A DNA stretch of 64,000 nt, taken from positions 2,146,260 to 2,210,259 of the forward strand of contig NZ_HE997181.1 of NCBI RefSeq assembly GCF_000312425.1, written 5' to 3'. Below, piece after piece: positions 57,056 through 64,000 of this stretch (the stretch's first letter is position 1; every line of letters begins with the position of its first letter). The position numbers were made by a program, and so were the translations under genes. The notes under the pieces were generated by a model, which saw only the letters and a program-made list of their open reading frames with translations, was not told the DNA's origin and searched no databases. This DNA is from Reyranella massiliensis 521 (lineage in GTDB: Bacteria; Pseudomonadota; Alphaproteobacteria; Reyranellales; Reyranellaceae).

Positions 57056-58435
57056 TCACCGCAGCAACAGCCTGATGTCATTGAATGTCGCTATCAGCGC
57101 CATGCCGATGACAAGAGCAAAACCCAACTTCAATCCGACCTCCTGAGCCCTGAGACTAAGCGGCCGGCCACGTACTGCCTCATAGAGGTACATGGCGAGA
57201 TGCCCTCCGTCGAGCATTGGGACGGGCAGCAGGTTGAAAACCCCGAGCACGACCGACAAGGCGATGACAAGATTGAGAATGCCACCCCACCCGGCATGCG
57301 ACGCCTCGCCTGCTGCCTTGGCAATGCGAATAGGCCCGCCAAGTTCATCCACAGGTCTTGCTGCCGTCAATATCTGACCCATCGATGTGTAGAACATCGT
57401 GGTCATGCTCCAAACCGCATTCACCCCCGCCCCCATGGCGCCGATGACACCCTGGTGGCGGTATTCCGTGACGGCCGCCGGGCGAACGCGCAGCCGGCCA
57501 ATTGCCTGTTCCTTGCCAGCGCAGTCGTGCGTTTTGTCGGCGATCGGGACGACCGTAGTCTCCCGGCGCTGACCGTCACGCTCATAGGTGACGGTCACGG
57601 GTTGGCCACCACGGCTGCCGATCAGTTCGGGGATCCGCGAAAAATAATCCACCGGCTTCCCGTCGATCGACAGCAAAAGGTCGCCGACCTTCAGGCCAGC
57701 CGCCTCCGCCGGACTGTTGGCCGTGAAACCACCAACGACCGGCCGGATGAGCTGGTCCATGCCGAGGTCGCCATAGCGCAGCGTGTTGTTGTAGCGATCC
57801 GTCCGCTCGCAGAATTGTGGGGCAATCTCGCCCCGCAGGAGTTGCCCGTCGCGCCGATACTCGATCGGCATCGGCTTGGCCAGATAGAGGATTTGCGAGT
57901 CCTGGATGTCCTCGTAGCGGTCGACGCGCTTGCCGTTGAGACCGACGACCACGTCCCCACTGCGCAGCCCTGCACGGGCGGCCGGCCCTTCTTGCTGCAC
58001 GGCGACAATGGCCGGCGAGTACGGCTCGCCCATGACGTAAAAGACGCCTGTCAGCAGCACAAAGGCGAACAACAGGTTCGCCATCGGGCCGCCCAGCACG
58101 ACAGCCGTGCGGGCATAGAGCGGCTGACTGAAGAAGGCGCGCCGCCGGTCGGCTGACGAAAGGGGCTGATCGGTGGGCGTGGCGCTGGTTTCGTCGCTGT
58201 CGCCCAGGAACTTCACATAGCCACCCAGTGGAATGGCCGAAATCTTCCACCGAGTCCCGTTGCGATCGGTCCAGCCGATGATTTCCGGTCCAAAGCCGAT
58301 GGAGAAAACCTCGGCATGAATGCCGAAGCGCCGGGCCACCCAATAGTGACCGAACTCGTGGACGAACACGAGCAGCGTCAGGACCAGAATGAAATACGGG
58401 AGATATGTCGTGAAAAGGCTGGCGACGCTTTGCAT
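57056..58435 (-). CDS. rseP: Site-2 (RIP) zinc metalloprotease RseP/MmpA
   Basis: 459 aa intramembrane protease. Zinc motif HEFGH (His26, Glu27, His30) in the first helix, third ligand in MLDGGHLAMYLYE near the C-terminus. Two PDZ domains lie between (about 125-300: GPAARAGLRSGDVVVGLNG and SPAEAAGLKVGDLLLSIDG). Cleaves membrane regulators such as anti-sigma factors or PodJ-type proteins. 30 nt downstream of dxr and 40 nt upstream of bamA. Confidence 0.97.
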   Translation of the reverse strand: MQSVASLFTTYLPYFILVLTLLVFVHEFGHYWVARRFGIHAEVFSIGFGPEIIGWTDRNGTRWKISAIPLGGYVKFLGDSDETSATPTDQPLSSADRRRAFFSQPLYARTAVVLGGPMANLLFAFVLLTGVFYVMGEPYSPAIVAVQQEGPAARAGLRSGDVVVGLNGKRVDRYEDIQDSQILYLAKPMPIEYRRDGQLLRGEIAPQFCERTDRYNNTLRYGDLGMDQLIRPVVGGFTANSPAEAAGLKVGDLLLSIDGKPVDYFSRIPELIGSRGGQPVTVTYERDGQRRETTVVPIADKTHDCAGKEQAIGRLRVRPAAVTEYRHQGVIGAMGAGVNAVWSMTTMFYTSMGQILTAARPVDELGGPIRIAKAAGEASHAGWGGILNLVIALSVVLGVFNLLPVPMLDGGHLAMYLYEAVRGRPLSLRAQEVGLKLGFALVIGMALIATFNDIRLLLR

Positions 58436-58465
58436 GGTTCAGTGGATCATGGGTTCTGGTTTAGT

Positions 58466-59668
58466 TCAATTGCTCAGCTCTTTGCCCTTGCAGATCTCCT
58501 CGGCCCTCCTCCGGGCCTCCAGATCCGCCGCCTTGACCTGGTCGAGGGTTTCCACAGGGTTTGCCAAGCCACTCCAGCCGGCCATGACATCCTCGACTGT
58601 ACGGGCAATGTCGAGGAATCCGATACGGCGGGCCAGGAAGGCCGCCACCGCCGCTTCGTTCGCCGCATTCAGCACGACCGGTGCAAACCCACCAATGACC
58701 AACGCTTCGCGCGCCAGACGTAGCGCTGGAAAACGGCCAGAATCGGGCCGCTCGAAAGTGAGTGCAGACAATTGCGCGAAGTCGAGCCGCGCGGCCGGGC
58801 CATCGATCCGCGCAGGCCAGCCCAGGGCATGGGTAATCGGCACGCGCATGTCGGCCGTACCGAGCTGGGCCAAAACCGAACCGTCACGATAGGCGACCAT
58901 CGAATGGATGACGGATTGGGGGTGCACCACGATCTCGACCTGCTCTTCCGGCAGGCCGAAGAGCAGATGCGCCTCGATAAGTTCGAGCCCCTTGTTCATC
59001 AGTGTCGCCGAATCGATCGAAATCTTGGCGCCCATGTCCCAGTTAGGGTGGGCCAACGCCTGCTCCGGCGTGGCTTCGGCCATGTCCGCCAGCGACCAGT
59101 TGCGGAACGGGCCACCCGACGCGGTGAGGATCAGCCGGTCGACGGCGTGGCGCTGCTGCGGCTCGAAGACCTGGAAGATCGCATTGTGTTCCGAATCGAC
59201 TGGCAACAACTTGCCGCCTGAACCCTCGATGGCCTCGAACAGCAGACGTCCCGCGCAGACGACGGCTTCCTTGTTCGCCAGCGCCACCATGGCGCCGCGG
59301 CGCGCGGCGGCGAGTGTCGGCGCAAGCCCCACGAACCCCACGATGGCGGCCATCACCCATTCGGCCGGCCGCGATGCCGCTTCGATCACGGCGTCTGGTC
59401 CGGCGGCAACCTCGATCGACGTGCCGGCCAGTGCTTCCTTCAGAGCGTGGAAGCGGGCGGGATCCGCGACCACGGCGAGGCGTGCCTTCAGCCGTCTCGC
59501 CTGCTCGGCCAGCAATTCAACAGCCGAACCGGCCACGAGCGCTTCGACACGATAGCTGGCGGGGTCACGGGCGATGAGGTCGACCGTGCTCTGGCCGACC
59601 GAGCCGGTCGAACCGAGGATCGTCACGCCGCGTGGACTGCCGTGCGAAGGCGCCGTCCACTTTGTCAT
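58466..59668 (-). CDS. dxr: 1-deoxy-D-xylulose 5-phosphate reductoisomerase
   Basis: 400 aa; second step of the MEP isoprenoid pathway. NADPH-binding VTILGSTGSVGQSTVDLI, NKEAVVCAG, LPVDSEHNAIFQ, ILTASGGPFRN, and KISIDSATLMNKGLELIEAH are all present. Start at 59668 overlaps the cdsA stop (ATGA); an ATG at 59680 (MALDMTKW) is an alternative. The C-terminal LNAANEAAVAAFL motif is intact. Confidence 0.97.
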   Translation of the reverse strand: MTKWTAPSHGSPRGVTILGSTGSVGQSTVDLIARDPASYRVEALVAGSAVELLAEQARRLKARLAVVADPARFHALKEALAGTSIEVAAGPDAVIEAASRPAEWVMAAIVGFVGLAPTLAAARRGAMVALANKEAVVCAGRLLFEAIEGSGGKLLPVDSEHNAIFQVFEPQQRHAVDRLILTASGGPFRNWSLADMAEATPEQALAHPNWDMGAKISIDSATLMNKGLELIEAHLLFGLPEEQVEIVVHPQSVIHSMVAYRDGSVLAQLGTADMRVPITHALGWPARIDGPAARLDFAQLSALTFERPDSGRFPALRLAREALVIGGFAPVVLNAANEAAVAAFLARRIGFLDIARTVEDVMAGWSGLANPVETLDQVKAADLEARRRAEEICKGKELSN

Positions 59669-60360
59669 ATCCAGGGCCATGTCTCGCCCACGATCAGCCG
59701 CACCAGACCGACGGCAACCAGCACTGCGATCAAGCCATCGACCCGGTCGAGCAGGCCACCATGTCCGGGGATCAGCCGACCGCTGTCCTTCACTCCTGCC
59801 CGTCTCTTGGCAGCAGACTCTAGCAGATCGCCCAGCTGGCCGACGACGGCCAGTCCCGCGCCGATCAAAGCCAAAGGAAGCGTCTCGCCGAGCCCGAATG
59901 CGTAGCCGACGGCAGCACTCGCCATCGCGGACCAGGCCATCCCCCCGATCAATCCCGCCCATGTCTTGCCAGGGCTGATCCGGGGCGCCAGTTTCGCGCC
60001 GCCGGCCGCTCTGCCGACGAAGTATGCTCCAATGTCGGTGGCCCAGATGCAGACCAGGATCCAGATCAGGGTTTCGCGGCCCAAGCTTGGCTGATGGCGT
60101 ATCCACAGGAGCGCGGTCACGGCAGCCAGCGTGTAGCCCCAGGCCAGCATCCGCAGAACAGGATTGCCGCGCGTCAGCCGCGTCCACTCGAAGAGCATCA
60201 GCGGCGCCGCAAGGGCTGCCACGAGATCGATCCAGGGATAGCCGAACCAGACGGCGGCCAGCAGCAGCGGACCGAGCACCGCAGCCGACAGCAGCCGCAA
60301 GGCCAAGCCCGCGAACCGCCCGCCACGACTCGTCGGAGCTTCAGCTCCCGACGCCGCCAT
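59665..60360 (-). CDS. cdsA: Phosphatidate cytidylyltransferase
   Basis: 231 aa integral membrane enzyme making CDP-diacylglycerol for phospholipid synthesis. The CDP-alcohol signature is complete: SAAKRRAGVKDSGRLIPGHG followed by GLLDRVDG. About seven helices. Start at 60360 (MAASGAEAP) overlaps uppS by 20 nt; the open frame runs further upstream only through uppS. At 231 residues it is a little short for the family (usually 260-285). Confidence 0.94.
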   Translation of the reverse strand: MAASGAEAPTSRGGRFAGLALRLLSAAVLGPLLLAAVWFGYPWIDLVAALAAPLMLFEWTRLTRGNPVLRMLAWGYTLAAVTALLWIRHQPSLGRETLIWILVCIWATDIGAYFVGRAAGGAKLAPRISPGKTWAGLIGGMAWSAMASAAVGYAFGLGETLPLALIGAGLAVVGQLGDLLESAAKRRAGVKDSGRLIPGHGGLLDRVDGLIAVLVAVGLVRLIVGETWPWI

Positions 60361-61081
60361 AACGCCGCTCACGCCGACGGAACTCGGCCACTGCCTGTTC
60401 CAGATGTTCCTTGCCGAAGTCCGGCCACAGCGTGTCGACGAAAACCAGCTCCGAGTAGGCGCACTGCCAAAGGAGAAAGTTGCTGATCCGCTGTTCGCCA
60501 CTGGTCCGGATGAGAAGATCCGGATCGGGCACGCCGGCCGTAAGGAGTTCGCGCTCGAAGGTATTCTCGTCGATACTGTCCGCTGTCAGCTCGCCGGCGG
60601 CGACGCGCTGCGCCAAGGCGCGGGCGGCGCGTACGATCTCAGCGCGCGAGCCGTAGTTGACGCATATATTGACGTCGATTCGATTGTTGCCCTGCGTCAG
60701 TTTCTCGGCCTCGGCGATATCGCGCACGATGTCGGGCGCCAGCCCTTCGCGATTGCCGATCACCCTGAGGCGCGCGCCGTTCTTGCGCAGCTCGTCCAGC
60801 TCGCTGCGGAGATAGTGGCGCAGCAATCCCATGAGATCGCTGACCTCGTCGGGGGGGCGCGCCCAATTCTCCGTGGAAAAGGCAAACAGCGTCAGCACCG
60901 GAATGCCGAGTTCGCCGGCCCCGCGCACCACGCGTCGCACGGCATCGGCGCCGCGGCGATGACCTGCCACTCGCGGCAACCCCCGCGCCTTTGCCCAACG
61001 CCCGTTGCCATCCATGATGATGGCAACGTGGTGGGGCTCCGACGCTCCGCCGGAAGCTGCGGGAAGCGGCGCCGTCGACAT
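60341..61081 (-). CDS. uppS: Undecaprenyl diphosphate synthase
   Basis: 246 aa cis-prenyltransferase making the lipid carrier for peptidoglycan. Motifs: VAIIMDGNGRWAKARGLPR, TLFAFSTENWARPPDEV, RISNFLLWQCAYSELVF, and LWPDF near the C-terminus. The ATG overlaps the frr stop (TGATG) and the 3' end overlaps cdsA. Confidence 0.98.
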   Translation of the reverse strand: MSTAPLPAASGGASEPHHVAIIMDGNGRWAKARGLPRVAGHRRGADAVRRVVRGAGELGIPVLTLFAFSTENWARPPDEVSDLMGLLRHYLRSELDELRKNGARLRVIGNREGLAPDIVRDIAEAEKLTQGNNRIDVNICVNYGSRAEIVRAARALAQRVAAGELTADSIDENTFERELLTAGVPDPDLLIRTSGEQRISNFLLWQCAYSELVFVDTLWPDFGKEHLEQAVAEFRRRERRYGGVGS

Positions 61082-61635
61082 CAGACCGTCTTGATCTCTT
61101 TTTCCTTGTGCGCCAGCGAGTCGTCGACGAGCTTCACGAAGCGATCCGTGAGCTTCTGCACCTCGTCGGACTTCTGGCGGTGCTCGTCTTCCGAGATCTT
61201 GTGATCCTTCTCGGCCTTCTTGAGCGCTTCCATGCCGTCGCGGCGCACGTTGCGAACAGCGACGCGGCCCTGCTCGGCGTACTTGTGGGCGAGCTTGGCG
61301 AGCTCGTTACGGCGCTCGGTCGTGAGTTCGGGAATCGGGATGCGGATCATCTGGCCATCCGGCGCCGGATTGAGACCGAGGCCGGCCTCGCGAATCGCTT
61401 TGGCCGTCGACACGACCAGGCCTTTGTCCCAGACGCTGACCGTCAGCAACCGCGGCTCGGGGGCGCTCACCGTGCCGACCTGATTGAGCGGCATGCGTTG
61501 GCCATAAGCTTCGACGACAACCGGATCGAGCAGATTGACCGAAGCGCGCCCCGTCCGCAGACCCGTGAATTCCTTCTTCAAGGCATCCAGGGCACCCTGC
61601 ATGCGCTTCTCGAGCTCCTTGAGATCGGCAGTCAT
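61081..61635 (-). CDS. frr: Ribosome recycling factor
   Basis: 184 aa; splits post-termination ribosomes with EF-G. Family motifs: [76 protein letters not shown] at 61635, 2 nt after the pyrH stop. Confidence 0.98.
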   Translation of the reverse strand: MTADLKELEKRMQGALDALKKEFTGLRTGRASVNLLDPVVVEAYGQRMPLNQVGTVSAPEPRLLTVSVWDKGLVVSTAKAIREAGLGLNPAPDGQMIRIPIPELTTERRNELAKLAHKYAEQGRVAVRNVRRDGMEALKKAEKDHKISEDEHRQKSDEVQKLTDRFVKLVDDSLAHKEKEIKTV

Positions 61636-61637
61636 GA

Positions 61638-62363
61638 TCAGGCCTCGTCCTTGATGATGGTGAATGTACCTTCGCCGCGCATCGTCTCCGCGAAGGCGCC
61701 GGGCTTGTGGATATCGAATACGATGATCGGGATGCGGTTCTCGCGAGCGAGCGAGATGGCTGACGCATCCATCACCTGCAGGTCGCGCGACAGCACGTCC
61801 ATGTAGGTCAGCGTATCGTAACGCTTGGCGTTCTTGTCCTTGCGCGGATCGGCTGAGTAGACACCGTCGACCTGCGTACCCTTCAGCAATCCGTCGACGC
61901 CCATCTCGGCGGCACGAAGAGCGGCGGCCGTATCCGTCGTGAAGAACGGATTGCCTGTGCCGGCGGCGAAGATCACGACACGGCCCTTCTCCATATGACG
62001 GGCTGCGCGGCGCCGGATGTAGGGCTCGCACACGGTAGTCATCGGAATGGCCGACTGGACACGCGTCTGCAGGCCCTGGCGCTCCAGCGCGCTTTGCATC
62101 GCAAGTGAATTAATCACGGTCGCCAGCATGCCCATGTAGTCGCCGCTCGCGCGGTCCATGCCGGATGCCGCAGCAGAAACGCCACGGAAAATATTGCCGC
62201 CACCGATCACGAGACAAACCTGCACGCCCATAGCGTGCACGGTCTTCACTTCCTGCGCGACCATCGAAACCATGTCGGGATCGAGGCCATATTCCCGATT
62301 CCCCATGAGCCCCTCGCCAGAGAGCTTCAGAAGGACGCGGCGATAACGGGGACCCGACGGCAT
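61638..62363 (-). CDS. pyrH: UMP kinase
   Basis: 241 aa hexameric amino-acid-kinase-fold enzyme phosphorylating UMP. Motifs: [72 protein letters not shown]. Middle of the rpsB-tsf-pyrH-frr order; 69 nt downstream of tsf with a GC hairpin between. Confidence 0.98.
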   Translation of the reverse strand: MPSGPRYRRVLLKLSGEGLMGNREYGLDPDMVSMVAQEVKTVHAMGVQVCLVIGGGNIFRGVSAAASGMDRASGDYMGMLATVINSLAMQSALERQGLQTRVQSAIPMTTVCEPYIRRRAARHMEKGRVVIFAAGTGNPFFTTDTAAALRAAEMGVDGLLKGTQVDGVYSADPRKDKNAKRYDTLTYMDVLSRDLQVMDASAISLARENRIPIIVFDIHKPGAFAETMRGEGTFTIIKDEA

Positions 62364-62389
62364 CAGATTCCTCTGATTACGTTGTCTTG

Positions 62390-62416
62390 GGCGCGCAAGC
62401 CCAGTGCTCGCGCGCC
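62390..62416 (-). terminator. GC-rich stem-loop between tsf and pyrH
   Basis: Stem GGCGCGC/GCGCGCC with a 13-nt interior that can pair further (AGC with GCT). It starts 16 nt after the tsf stop on the minus strand. No U tract follows, so partial termination or RNA processing is more likely than full termination. Confidence 0.4.
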
Positions 62417-62432
62417 AGTGATAATTTTAATA

Positions 62433-63359
62433 CTACTTCTTGAGCTGGGCGGCCACCTCGGCCGCAAAATCCTCGGCCTTCTTCTCGATGCCTTCGCCCA
62501 GCGCGAAGCGCAGATAGCCTGCGAGACGAACCGGCGCGCCGACTTGCTTTGCCGCGTCCTCGACCACCTTCGAGATCTTGGTCTTGCCGTCCATCACAAA
62601 GGCCTGCTCGAGCAGGACGACTTCCTGATGGAACTTGCGCAGACCACCTTCGACCATCTTGGCGATGATGTCGCCTGTCTTGCCGCTCTGGCCCGCCTTC
62701 TCGGCGAGAACCGCACGCTCCCGCTCGATCACCGTCGGATCCAGCTCGGCCACCGTCAACGACTGCGGGTTGGTCGCGGCCACGTGCATGGCGAACTGCT
62801 TGCCGAGGGCGGCGAGCTTGGCCTTGTCGCCCGTCGACTCGAGCGCGACCAGCACGCCGATCTTGCCGAGGTCCGGCGCGACAGCGTTGTGCGTGTAGGC
62901 CACCACGACGCCATCGGAGACCGACAGGGACGCAGCGCGGCGCAGGCTCATGTTCTCGCCGATCGTGGCGATCAGGTTGGTAAGTTCGCCCTGCACGTCA
63001 CGGCCGGTGCCGGGGAACGGCGCGGCCGCCACCTTGGCGAGATCGCCGCCGTTTTCGAGGGCGAGCTTGGACGCTGCCGTGACGAACTTCTGGAACTGCT
63101 CGTTGCGGCCGACGAAGTCGGTCTCGGCATTGACCTCGATCGCGGCACCCGATGTGCCGTTCGCCGCGACGCCCACCAGACCCTCGGCGGCAACACGGCC
63201 GGCCTTCTTCGAGGCCGCAGACAGGCCCTTGGTGCGCAGCCAGTCGATCGCCTTCTCGATGTCACCCTGAACTTCGTTCAGCGCTTTCTTGCAATCCATC
63301 ATGCCCGCGCCGGTCTTCTCGCGCAGTTCCTTGACGAGGGCAGCCGTGATCTCAGCCAT
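62433..63359 (-). CDS. tsf: Elongation factor Ts
   Basis: 308 aa guanine nucleotide exchange factor for EF-Tu. N-terminal UBA-like part [19 protein letters not shown], core [15 protein letters not shown], and the C-terminal [20 protein letters not shown]. Length is normal for alphaproteobacteria. 83 nt after rpsB on the minus strand. Confidence 0.99.
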   Translation of the reverse strand: MAEITAALVKELREKTGAGMMDCKKALNEVQGDIEKAIDWLRTKGLSAASKKAGRVAAEGLVGVAANGTSGAAIEVNAETDFVGRNEQFQKFVTAASKLALENGGDLAKVAAAPFPGTGRDVQGELTNLIATIGENMSLRRAASLSVSDGVVVAYTHNAVAPDLGKIGVLVALESTGDKAKLAALGKQFAMHVAATNPQSLTVAELDPTVIERERAVLAEKAGQSGKTGDIIAKMVEGGLRKFHQEVVLLEQAFVMDGKTKISKVVEDAAKQVGAPVRLAGYLRFALGEGIEKKAEDFAAEVAAQLKK

Positions 63360-63390
63360 TGTAGTGCTCCGTGACTCGTTGGTGTGACAA

Positions 63391-63412
63391 GGGCCGGTCT
63401 TCCGACCGGCCC
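63391..63412 (-). terminator. Stem-loop between rpsB and tsf
   Basis: Perfect 9-bp stem GGGCCGGTC/GACCGGCCC with a 4-nt loop, 30 nt after the rpsB stop and 31 nt before the tsf start. On the minus strand it is followed by TTGT only. An attenuating or processing element that makes S2 exceed EF-Ts is a known idea for this intergenic region in bacteria. Confidence 0.55.
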
Positions 63413-63442
63413 CGTTCGTCTCTTGTCGATGAGGGGCCTGGC

Positions 63443-64000
63443 CTACGCGGCCGGCGACGCCTCGGCGCCAGCGCCGTCTTCCGCCGCCGGAATTTCTTCT
63501 TCGGGCTGTTCCGTCAGTTCACCGATGTCGCCGCCGGAGGCAGCGATCTCGGCACGAATGCCGTCGAGAACCGAAGCGGCCATCAGATCGCAATAGAGCG
63601 ACACGGCGCGGATGGCATCGTCGTTGCCCGGGATCGGGAAATCGACGCCGTCCGGATCGGAGTTGCTGTCGAGCACCGCCACGATCGGAATGCCGCGCTT
63701 GCGGGCTTCCTGAACGGCGATCGCTTCCTTGTTGGTGTCGATGATGAACAGCATGTCGGGCGTGCCGCCCATTTCCTTGATGCCACCCAGCGACCGCTCG
63801 AGCTTGTCGCGCTCGCGCGTCAGGTCGAGCTGTTCCTTCTTGGTCAGGCCGACGACGTCGCCCTTCAGGCGCTCGTCGAGTTCGCGCAGACGCTTGATCG
63901 AGGCAGAGATGGTCTGCCAGTTCGTGATCATGCCGCCCAGCCAGCGGTGGTTGACGTAGTACTGGCCGCAGCGCCGCGCTGCATCGGCAACGCGATCCGC
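63443..64000 (-). CDS. rpsB: 30S ribosomal protein S2 (partial, N-terminus outside window)
   Basis: The C-terminal 185 residues of S2 are visible. Motifs: [73 protein letters not shown]. The tail is an acidic Ala/Glu/Pro-rich extension ([18 protein letters not shown]), common in alphaproteobacteria. The gene continues beyond the right edge. Confidence 0.98.
   Translation of the reverse strand, partial: ADRVADAARRCGQYYVNHRWLGGMITNWQTISASIKRLRELDERLKGDVVGLTKKEQLDLTRERDKLERSLGGIKEMGGTPDMLFIIDTNKEAIAVQEARKRGIPIVAVLDSNSDPDGVDFPIPGNDDAIRAVSLYCDLMAASVLDGIRAEIAASGGDIGELTEQPEEEIPAAEDGAGAEASPAA

Noticed and set aside
54679..57075. A 798-codon plus-strand open frame opposite bamA
   Set aside because: bamA has complete POTRA and barrel motifs on the other strand; the opposite frame shows no recognisable domain.

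Overview
The window is a GC-rich, densely packed alphaproteobacterial chromosome segment. About 63 genes cover nearly all of it, no gene-free stretch exceeds about 300 bases, and many stop/start codons overlap. Gene families and order (tpiA-secG-pyrG-eno-ftsB-pdhABC, ppiD-trpE, trpDC-moaC-moeA-lexA-comEC-gltX-gltA, fabZ-bamA-rseP-dxr-cdsA-uppS-frr-pyrH-tsf-rpsB), a GAAC-N7-GAAC LexA box and a lipoyl domain on the pyruvate dehydrogenase E1 beta subunit all point to Alphaproteobacteria. Several Bug-type binding proteins and paired acyl-CoA dehydrogenases suggest a metabolically versatile soil or water organism, perhaps Rhodospirillales/Reyranella-like (a weak inference). I see no rRNA, tRNA, CRISPR, transposase, integrase or phage genes.

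Layout. (1) 1-11568, minus strand: pdhC (cut by the window edge), pdhB, pdhA, ftsB, an AlaX-like tRNA editing protein, an AraC regulator, eno, two secreted proteins of unknown function, pyrG, secG, tpiA. (2) 11720-15191, plus: ppiD and trpE. (3) 15241-36821: accessory catabolic region with a crotonase/SDR pair, a DUF350/ATP-grasp amide-ligase/TauD group, aldo-keto reductase, two acyl-CoA dehydrogenases, a FAD amine oxidase, two tandem Bug receptors, a gamma-glutamyltransferase-like Ntn hydrolase, a YibQ-type protein, an acyl-CoA synthetase-GNAT fusion, a DMT transporter and an AMP-forming acyl-CoA synthetase. (4) 36844-37449: trpG alone, followed by a second accessory patch (Bug receptor, cupin, EmrAB-type efflux with its MarR regulator, a small metal-binding protein). 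(5) 42457-52894: trpD, trpC, moaC, moeA, lexA, comEC, gltX, a DMT transporter, gltA. (6) 52930-54123: a small membrane protein and two glyoxalase-fold genes. (7) 54149-64000, minus: fabZ, bamA, rseP, dxr, cdsA, uppS, frr, pyrH, tsf, rpsB (cut by the window edge).

The most interesting observation is what is missing from an otherwise preserved backbone. In many alphaproteobacteria kdsA lies between pyrG and eno, ompH/skp and lpxD lie between bamA and fabZ, and lpxA-lpxI-lpxB lie between fabZ and gltA. Here all of these lipid A/Kdo genes are absent from their usual places while their neighbours remain, and unrelated small or secreted proteins occupy the gaps. This may reflect loss or relocation of lipopolysaccharide synthesis; only the whole genome can tell. 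A second theme is the tryptophan genes, which are usually clustered but are split here by two accessory insertions of about 21.6 kb and 5 kb.
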